Assembly (NCBI GenBank): GCA_907163375.1
Contig: CAJQUW010000924.1
Span: 1 to 64,000, forward strand
Reading direction: 5' to 3'
DNA: 64,000 nucleotides
DNA from: Prostheceraeus crozeri
Taxonomy: Eukaryota > Platyhelminthes > Polycladida > Euryleptidae
Shown here: in pieces, positions 55,340-64,000 of the stretch
Layout: each line of letters opens with the position of its first letter
Position numbering within the stretch: position 1 is the stretch's first letter
Notes under the pieces: model-generated
Databases searched by the model: none
What the model saw: only the letters and a program-made list of their open reading frames with translations
What the model was told of the DNA's origin: nothing
Translations under genes and position numbers: made by a program

Positions 55340-57144
55340 GATTACTTGGTTTGATGGATGGTAGAAAATTGCGTCCGTAGGGTTGACTTGCAAATAAATC
55401 TAGTGTTATACAAATGCCATTTGAATTGTGCACGATTTCGTTGGTACATCCCGAGGCTCCCGAATAAATGAGCATCCTTATCTGGAAGAGGAGATCCTAT
55501 GGCTTGTCAGCATCATTCTGGATAGTTGGCAAATAATGGCTGTTTAGTATTTTACTACTTGCCCAACATTGATCGTGAATCGATGAGTTTTAAAACGTAT
55601 TTAATGATTTATGGTTTGCATGCAGCGGAAAACTCTCCAGCTATTTGAAATTTATACACATTCATTGAGCAATCTACCATGGTTTGATCTGCTTTGCGAA
55701 TTTTATTGTGCTAAATAAAAGCAACACTATGTATGAATGATTACAGACAAGGTGCTGGCACTGAAAGGGTTGATTACATTGGTCTCATAGCTTTCAAGTT
55801 CTTTAAACTTACTAGGCCCACATCCAGAATGTGAATCCTGTCAGACACCAGAGTTGGAGTCCTATCAAATTGATGCCTACGTAACCCTGATCTAGAACCT
55901 GCAGAGTAGACATACAAGCACAAAACACAATGCAAGTCCTTATATCTTCAACGTCTAGAATTCCCTCCTCAACATATTAATTCATGTGTGCCTAGAAGTC
56001 ATCGTGAAACAGATTATATGATGCAAAATAACAGAATGTCAAAGGTATAAAATTCTCGAAAATTCATATTGCGCATCAGCTCAATTGATTTTTGGTTGAG
56101 GTATGAAAACGCACACTTTTACTCAGCACCGTCTATTCAATTGAGCAAATAACTCTCTGCTCCATGGTCTCTTCTATCCTCTATCACATTCCATGCACTC
56201 TGCCGCCGAATTTGCTCTGGCATGCACTCCTTGACCCTATGCATTATCCACTGCTTCATCCTGGCCTCATTCCATGGATTTGAAGGAATTGCACACTATT
56301 TCCCGCTGATTTCAGGATGCTAATTTTCAGAATCTGGAACTAACAGAATACATGCATTCTCCGAGTCAACGTTCAGGTGAACACATGTCTTTTGAATCCA
56401 GTTAATTTCACTTCAATGTCCGTGAAATCAGTGGAATAGAAAACTTGTTTCATGATTTCATGGTTGTGTATTATCTAGTGTTGCACACACTATTCTACCT
56501 TGCTTTGCGGAAAAATGAAAATTACTGAGATCATAATATGCGACATGACGTTTATACAGATAAAAAGTGTTTTAAAACTATGTAGAAGAAGGATGGGTGA
56601 TTGCTTTTTGATCAATATCTAACTACAGCTTGAGCTCCATGTGGAGTGTGCTGTGAAGTCGTTTCATTCTTGAAAAAAAATACAAGAAAACAGAATGAAA
56701 AGAACAACATGGAGAAGAAATCAGCTGAGCACATCGTGAAATTCGCGTTTAACACAATAAAATATTAATTTTTGTTTCGGTTTAACATCATCGAATATTA
56801 ATTGATGTATATTGTCGAATATCTGTTTAGTAACGACACTATGTTCTATGATTCTTGTCGAATTGTGCACGAAATACTGCTTTATTCCATATCATATTGT
56901 CAGAAATTTTTTTAAGTAATTTGCCTTGATCTGAAAAAGTGCCACACTGCAAATTCGCTAATGTGTAGATTCTTACAGATCGGTCCACTACTTACGTATT
57001 ATTGGCATTGGAAAGTATCTATCGACATCATTGCCTTTATTGGTGACAAGTGTATGAGTGGAGAAAATAAAACTCGACTGCCTAAATGTACGAAGACAAG
57101 AGAATGCCATCGCATCTTTACTCCACTTTCCCAACATATTTTAC
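55340..57144. other. No gene recognised
   Basis: Includes a short remnant at ~55853-55890 with GGAGTCCTATCAAATTGAT...GTAACCCTG, a probable deleted relative of the hAT MITE at 38698-39412. Otherwise nothing assignable. Confidence 0.5.
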
Positions 57145-57387
57145 CTTGTCAGAAAGTGTGCTTGCCTTTAATGTGACTGTATCAAATCTGCATGTCGCTG
57201 CATCCACAATCGACGAAAAGTAGAAAGGTGGCAGCGTTTGCTTTGACGAAACGCCGTACGATGCTATCACATTCAATGATTGAAATGATGGCTGCAAATG
57301 CACGATAATTCCCTCCCAAATACGAAACCTCTTCTTCTCACTTTTCAAACAGGTAGAAGTGGGTCTCAACGGTCCACAAGCCATTCC
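57145..57387 (-). CDS. Candidate internal exon, unknown host protein
   Basis: An 81-codon exon between an acceptor GACTTTATAG (57388-57389) and a donor GACAAG^GTAAAA (57139-57144), open throughout and GC-richer than its flanks. Reads GPLRPTSTCLKSEKKRFRIW, then HLQPSFQSLNVIASYGVSSK and SSIVDAATCRFDTVTLKAS. Its length is a multiple of three. No domain recognised. Confidence 0.35.
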
Positions 57388-57389
57388 CT

Positions 57390-58590
57390 ATAAAGTCATT
57401 GTCATTTTTTCGTTCATCTTCAGAATTCGATGAATCGAAACACACCCTTTAGAACTATATTTTTATCCACCTACATGCCGTTTCATAAATAATTGCACAG
57501 AGGAGTTAACCTATTTTCAAATGTAGTTTTCGTGTTGAAGTCATGGACAAATTTTAACAAACGATACACCTTATGAAACCTTATGTTGATATGTATTTTG
57601 CTTTCTTAAGTGGTCAGTAGAACTTCCTGATCGTTTTCTTTGGTGCAGGATTTTAACATGAAAAAGACAGAATTTTTTGATGAAAATTGATAGTGAGCCA
57701 TCATTCAGCTTCATCATGACGTAGGGATTTTAGGATTCGTTGAATGTACAAAGATATGCAGTACTAATAGATTTCACCTAAAAAGCTACTTTAAAGTTTG
57801 ACATGATTTCTTCATTGATGAAGATGCTCAATTTCAAATGACTATACCATGTGAAAGGATGTGTTCAGTACTTTGATTTGACAGAGCATTTAGGTTGTGT
57901 CTAGTCAGTTGTGGTCAGCAGACTTGAAAGTATGAATCTTAAGTCAATTCATTCTACGATGCCTACAGACGAAACTGCGCAATGCAGAAAATCAAGATCA
58001 TCACCTTTTAATCAGGATTGTGTTAATCTTACAGGTGATGTAATTTTTTTCGGATTTAGACAACATTTGGTGCAATTTCTCTCAGTTTACACTTTTACCA
58101 TAATTAGCAAAATTGCGCTATCTGTTGGATAAAACAATGTTTTAGCGGTCAGCTGCACAAAACTTGATAACTTTCGTCGAATGAACGATGGAGTTTTCAA
58201 GTTTCGATTTAAAAGAATGCTGGCATTATCAGCTCAAAGGATATGGGTTCTGTGTACGTGTAGGAACGATTTAGGAGGCGAACTGTAAGTCATTCTAAAG
58301 AACTCGCATTTATCCACTGATCAAAAGTCATGTAGGCCTACATTACCGGTACTTAAAAATCAGTAAATTAACTTAAAATGAGTAAATTAAACTTCATTTG
58401 GAAAGTGAGACATCTCTATGTGCAATTATTCTAGTGAAAAATCATTTACGCACTTTAGTTGTGTCGACAAAACTACATTAAGTGTCCATGCATTGACACG
58501 TTGCTTTTGTTATTTTCGAAGACGGAGCGAACATGGTGTTTCTTGTGAAGCTCACTCTGCATTTATAAACGAAAAACACCAATGACTTAC
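57390..58590. other. No gene recognised
   Basis: Only short unsupported frames (57911-58132). If the exons on either side belong to one minus-strand gene this is intron, but their phases do not join directly. Confidence 0.4.
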
Positions 58591-58857
58591 AGTCCAGTGT
58601 AGTTCCCTTGTGTGCGTCTCTGATCAGCATAGCTTGCTCTTCACTAATGGGTCTATAAAATTCTAACAACTTGAGTAAAACACTCCTGTTTACCACATCT
58701 ATCTCCTTTAGGCCTATGTCTAGGATGTACAGAATCAACTTTCTAATTTTTCTGTAGTCCATCTCACTTTCAGATTGCAAAATTAGCAGATATTCTTTTA
58801 TTCTCTTCCTTCGAATGAAGCGCGTTGTCCTTATTATGTCATGGTCATCTCCGCGAA
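58591..58857 (-). CDS. Candidate internal exon, unknown host protein
   Basis: Minus-strand open frame rich in Leu, Ile, Lys and Glu with a strong donor GGACT^GTAAGT (58585-58590) and a weaker acceptor near 58858. Key stretches are FIRRKRIKEYLLILQSESEM, RKIRKLILYILDIGLKEIDV and LLKLLEFYRPISEEQAMLIR, giving several predicted helices. Phase 1 at both ends. Looks like real protein but I cannot name it. Confidence 0.35.
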
Positions 58858-59297
58858 CTCATAATTTTCTTCCGAATCTCTTGATATATTGTATGAAATT
58901 CTGCTATAACTTTCGGTCAAAATTCATCCATCTTTAGTGCATGAGGTAATTTTCACATTGGTATATTTCCCATCTAGATCTTTCTAGGTACCGTAAGGTA
59001 GTGTCTTTGGACAGAATCAAAATCTGTGCATCACGTTTGCTACTTTCAAATGTTTTCAGAGCGATTTAATGGTTTTGGAATGTAATATTAATCATGGTGC
59101 ACAACCTACTTTTATATGGCGTTTGATGTTCTGATAATATTTCATATATATTATAAAATTTTTGAATTACCGGTATATATTACATTACGAACCCCTCTAA
59201 AGATGCAGTTTAAAAAATGGTTCCGCTATTGTACATGTGAGTGTGTGTCGTAAAATATGGAATCTCGGTATAGCATGCTTGAGAATTACCTGAATTC

Positions 59298-61735
59298 AGG
59301 GTGGCGGCCGAGCCCGCGTATTTTGTTGGGGCGCAGGAATTTGATTTTTTGCCACTAAATCAAATAAGGATAATTTATTGATTTCCGCTGCTATTATTGT
59401 AACTGTTATTGAGCCTACTATATCTGTAAAATTTCTTCTAATCTTAATTGAAATAGCCGATGTGTTTGCACATCGAGATGAAATATTCATGAATTCGTTT
59501 CGTTTCCAAACGACTGTCAACGATATTTTTGAGGCGATGCTTGTGTCGTTAATGATGATGCTTTGCAAATAAGTAATGTTGTATCTTACAAAAGCAATGT
59601 GTGGCTATTCACATCGAAGTCGATCGTTGACTATTAATTTCATTCGTATGTGTAAGTATAAACTCGCAATCAGTCGACAGAGATCGAAAAAAATCGTTTC
59701 TGTTGTGATTCGTAACGGACTTGCATGCAATTTCGTAACAGACTATATAGTAAATTTGCAAGTTATGCAGCCTCTAATGATGTAATTAAAGTTGCGAGTC
59801 TTACACACTAAAAAAGTCATATCTAAATGAACGTTTATCTTCACGTTATCAATTGGATAAGTTGTAAGATATTTTACAACTGCACAACTTTTTGAGCAAG
59901 AACAGGTTCATTTGGCATTGCAGGATACTCACGGAATTGCTTATACGCTATCACCTTTGCCCAGTTGAGGAAGGACGTCAGTACAAAATCTTGCCAACAA
60001 AATTCCACTAGCTCTGCCACTGACATAAAAGTGCATCAGAGTATTCTTTGGTATTTTGAATAAAAGTCTGACTAAGCTGAATGATGAGTTCGAACACATA
60101 CTAAATCGTGACATGAAGGCCACCCAAAGCAATGGGGCTAATGTATAAACCACCGCTTCCAAATATCGGGGTCGCTGGTGTATGGAGCCATCTGGAGCTT
60201 CTAGCAATGAAGATTTTTGTTCTCTGCTCCGGTCACAACTATACCAGAAACGCGAAAATAAATCAATAAATTTCTTTCTAATTATCAAATCAAACAACTT
60301 CAGCTGGCCTATGTCATGTGCCTACAAAAATGAAGCCTATCTATTTAAGGTCTGGATGCATGTGTTTGACCGGTCAACCGCGAAATACATGCATGTATTT
60401 CTTATCGCACACGGTATCACTAATCGACGCTCAAATAAACCATTTCGAGAGTGCCGCTGCGGAAACGGCTGATAGTCTTAAAAATCTGATATTTATATTT
60501 CCAAGCCTATTTATTGTTTTTGAATGTAATCAGAACCATAAAAGTTTTTTGAACAAACTTTATTAGGTCTACACATTTAGTCACACACAACCGATTAGCC
60601 ATTTTTTGAACAAGCACAGATGATCACGCCTTCATTCAGTGGTTTGTAGCCCGTGAGCTATTAATGAGATCTGAATGATTTTACAACGATAGAAGGGCTA
60701 TTATTCTTACTTTTGATGATTTCAGTGTATCACGGTTCAGACTTCAACCTTCAAACATGCTAGAAGTAGTTAATTGTTCTCTGAGACGTGATGTTTTCAA
60801 AAGATATGTTTCATCAATTCTTTGTATTGAGAATTGAGATATTTTTGGCATTTTGTAAATTTTATTTCAATAAGCAAGAATAAAAAATAGACGGAATAAA
60901 TTAAGTGTGAAGAAGCAAGTTAAAGAATTTGATTATGAAAAATGCAAAGTCATATTGAGTCAAGTGAAACCAGACAAGGAAACTTCCGACATGGTTTAAT
61001 CCTATGGTAATGTCCCCAATACTGAGGTACTAACGGTCAACATGAGCCCATTGTTTCTACGCAATTTGATAAAAGGAGAATGATAATTATGAATTCTTTT
61101 GGCATCGCGGTCTTCGTCCATTGTGGCAGTTTTCCTGGTTGCTCTTGTCGATACTTAATGATAAATTGGTGTCATCGTGGCTTATCGTGTGGATTTTGAT
61201 ATCATGGCATGAATACGCTGCAATTCAAAATGTCGGTTCCAAAAATATGATTGCTTCAACTTGACATGTTTGAAAATTGAAGCCTGAATACAACTAAATA
61301 GAAATACGGCAAAATACAACTTCATGGAATTTTCTGAATCAGATGATGAAAGGGTAGTGTTTTTTTTAATCGTGGGAAAGTTCAGGAAGTGAACTTTTCT
61401 ATCGATGTTGAATCATTAAGATCCCGTAATTAGTTCACTGGCTGCAGGCCATTGAGGAAAAGTATGTTTTTATAATCTTAAGAACCACCGCTCACCGAAT
61501 TCAAAAATTTTGAAAACTGAGTGCGATTGAGTCAAATATCGTTCACATTACAATTTGATGGCAAAATATAAACCGGAAATGTCTCAAATTTTACCATAAA
61601 AGTAGTTTAATGAAGTGTCTGGATATTTTTTGAGCGGTGTAATCAGAATAACATCTGGTCAATATGAAAAAAAATAGCGTGGAAATTCGATGAAATAGCC
61701 CGGGCATTTGAAGCTGGAAATCTGGCCGCCACCCT
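59298..61735. mobile_element. Probable non-autonomous hAT-like element
   Basis: Ends AGGGTGGCGGCC and the exact complement GGCCGCCACCCT; flanks CTGAATTC / CTGAATAA (59290-59297, 61736-61743; six of eight equal). 2438 bp with no recognisable transposase; open frames at 59296-59572 and 59941-60297 lack motifs. Confidence 0.5.
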
Positions 61736-61743
61736 CTGAATAA

Positions 61744-64000
61744 TGTTTTGAGTCTGTTGCACTTCTTGAAATAATGATTATTGACATAGTAAAATGCTTG
61801 TCCATAGTCACCCGAAAAATTGTGATCCCCAAAACAACTTGACCAGTCAGAAGAATACAGGCCTTCCACACTGACCTAAAAACCTAAAAAAGTCTAGATT
61901 TTTGTATTTCCAGGAAAGACCTAAATTTTTATTATAACCTAAAATCCTAGCATTTTTACTTGGGATACATTTCTGGACTAAAATGATTATTATTGAAAAT
62001 CTACAAATAGAAAGTTTCAAGCAAATTGGATTGCGATGCACAATACAATTTGTTTTATACATTTTTATATTTTTTAATCATGTCGAATGATGTGATTTTG
62101 GTCATTTCGGGTCCGATTGCATGTTATAATTGTTCTGTTGTATTGCAGGAATGAAATTTTAGATGTTATTCATTGTATCGCCATTCGCTGTTATGATTTT
62201 AAGCTTCATGGAGCTTAAAAGTGGACATAAGAATTGCTGTGCTATCACTTTATTCCCATGAAGATTTCACTCTGGTGAATCAAGTTGCACATGTCTGGTC
62301 GCTGCGAGTGAATTTGAAACTTATGTGAGAATGCTCCAAACGAATAAGCTAATAATCAATCACTTGTGTGATAGGATGGTGTCGCTGATAGGCCATATGA
62401 AATCGCCAAGAACTTCATGAAAAAATCATTCATCACAAACGAATCTGATGATGGCAACAGACATCCCCTGTCGGGAAGCGACTTTTCATCTCTGGATTTT
62501 ACGACGCATCAGAGACTTGTCGAGAAAGTTGATATTGGGACACGGGCCGTGTCCGTTTTGGTAGAAATGAACATTTCCGTCAGGACGAGAAAGTCTGCAA
62601 GAGCGATGCCTAAGATTTTATGTGAGAGCTGTTATTTAATTGCAATCCACATTGCCGCTATCAAGCAGAATTATACAATTTACTCAGCTTATCAGTCCTC
62701 AGAAACGACATCACAAGCACAAGGCTTCATTAGTTGTAGTTTCTCTGTTGGCCCTCAATATACTGCCCTCCCTATCTGATAATGTCCAGGAATTATTTAA
62801 TGTACCTCATGATACCGCTGTTGAGGACATGTGTGACATGGCTAGATGTCAATGGCAAGATTATCAAACAGCAACGATTCTTTCTGAATGATTCGAGCAG
62901 ACGTTTTCAATAACTGCAAAGAGTTCCCATCAGCAGAAGTCATATTGGAAAACTGTTGAAACGGACGGGTTTGCAATTGACTGATGTTGACTTTGAAAAG
63001 CCTATTAATGCATATTGGCAACTTTTCTTTGAAATGAAAGTCAACGGTGTTTTGCGGTTCCCTCTCAGTTATCAATCTTAGTAGAATGTTTTGTCAGTTT
63101 CGCATGGGAATGCTGGACCAGAATATGGATTTTTGAAAAACGCCATAATTCAAGTATTCTCTCAATATTTATCTCTTACTAAGAGATCAATGAAGAAGAG
63201 AATTCTACTAAACGTCGCTTCGTCATGCTATTCGTCTGATGTTGCGTAATCTTTTAAAGTTAACTCTGAATTTCTCCCTAGACAAGAAAAATTGCCACAT
63301 ATCTAGTTCTATTTGGTTGTGCTATAAATAGTCATAATGAGTAACAAGGTCTACGACTTCCTTTAAGCATGCGTATATGAGATAAATGATTTCTTGATAA
63401 TAACATGATGACGAAATGAAACTAGGAAATAACAGGTGTCTAATCATTGATTACCAAATATGGTATGTATTTGACAGTCCCTTACCTATTCCTTATGATA
63501 AAGCTTTCATTCAACTGAACGATAAATCAATTCTAAGACACCATTCAACCGGCAAAGTGCATTGTGGTATCGCCACATATACCGTATCTAAGTATGTTAA
63601 AAGACGTCTTGATGCATTATTCATGCTACAATTTTTGCAAGACATGCACGATGTACAATTGTACATCCTGTGTTTGTGACATGGTGATTAATCTTGTTAA
63701 GAGGAAAAAATTAGCTTTTGTTATTTTGACCGATTTGCTATTGAGGACGAAATAGAATTGGTCACTTTTCAAGATAATTCCCATAATTTTAGAGTGAAAT
63801 CCCTGCTTCATTACTGTAAAGATGTACAGAAGTCATACAGATGTACAAAAAGATGATACCATTAAGTTCAAAGATGTACAAGCATTCTGCCATATGTTAT
63901 AAAATGCATATCGGTAACAGGAATTATAATTACAGTTGAAAGAAAAACAGGCACCGTTGATAACTATTTCAAAGGGTTAATAGTATATCTGTAATTCTGA
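61744..64000. other. No gene recognised
   Basis: Overlapping plus-strand frames at 62417-62891 (including VQELFNVPHDTAVEDMCDMA) have coding-like composition but are broken by frame changes and have no named motif. Nothing else assignable. Confidence 0.45.

Noticed and set aside
59378..59572. Hydrophobic frame suggestive of a mitochondrial subunit (NUMT)
   Set aside because: No recognisable mitochondrial protein motif; lies inside a probable hAT element.
62417..62891. Overlapping frames with some coding flavour
   Set aside because: Frame changes without splice signals and no family; left as unassigned sequence.

Overview
This window looks like nuclear DNA from an invertebrate animal. It is AT-rich and intron-containing, it is dominated by decayed and nested transposable elements of almost every eukaryotic class, and it carries only scattered host exons. 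Two weak hints point to an aquatic arthropod or a similar invertebrate: chemoreceptor-like membrane fragments near 18.9-21.9 kb, and the mixture of Penelope, mariner, hAT, Harbinger and Polinton-type elements. The species cannot be fixed from the sequence. There is no sign of bacterial organisation, and I saw no tRNA, rRNA or CRISPR array.

Layout. 1-8.6 kb is a virus-like (Polinton/adintovirus-type) gene cluster. It holds a zinc-finger and HNH-bearing protein-primed family B DNA polymerase on the minus strand, with two tiny 5' introns and three frameshifts. It also holds a divergent plus-strand small acidic protein, two small minus-strand proteins and a zinc-binding coiled-coil protein. At least four of these transcription units start just behind a TATATAA(A/G) box, and three are followed by a copy of the same ~142-bp repeat. 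8.8-13.7 kb is a complex satellite-like field whose units end in runs of 7-10 G; a broken Tc1 transposase and a Penelope 5' fragment lie inside it. 13.7-18.2 kb holds a 757-bp foldback element and a nearly complete Tc1 element (16555-18178). 18.9-23.1 kb has chemoreceptor-like remnants and a convincing exon of an AGPAT5-type lysophospholipid acyltransferase.

23.4-30.7 kb is one Penelope-like composite: two head-to-head, nearly identical copies inserted together (a single 14-bp target duplication encloses both), with a 3.1-kb hAT element later inserted in one arm. 32.8-33.3 kb is a candidate two-exon gene for a small secreted cysteine-containing protein. 33.8-45.1 kb holds two copies of a 0.7-kb hAT MITE (one nested in a mariner), a non-LTR reverse transcriptase remnant, a hAT-like element with a coiled-coil exon, and a second mariner deleted for its middle. 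45.7-47.2 kb is a Harbinger element with a dead catalytic site. 48.6-52.4 kb contains three separate non-LTR retrotransposon fragments. 53.7-61.7 kb holds non-autonomous hAT elements, one nested, and two candidate host exons. The rest I could not assign.

How the parts fit: the history is one of serial insertion, shown by target-site duplications around intact boundaries and by elements inside elements. Most coding regions are broken. The parts most likely still to matter are the AGPAT5-like exon, the small secreted-protein candidate at 32.8 kb, the Penelope plus-strand ORF (open from the RT domain through GIY-YIG, but with a glycine-to-glutamate change in a core RT motif) and possibly the small virus-like genes at 4.4-8.1 kb.
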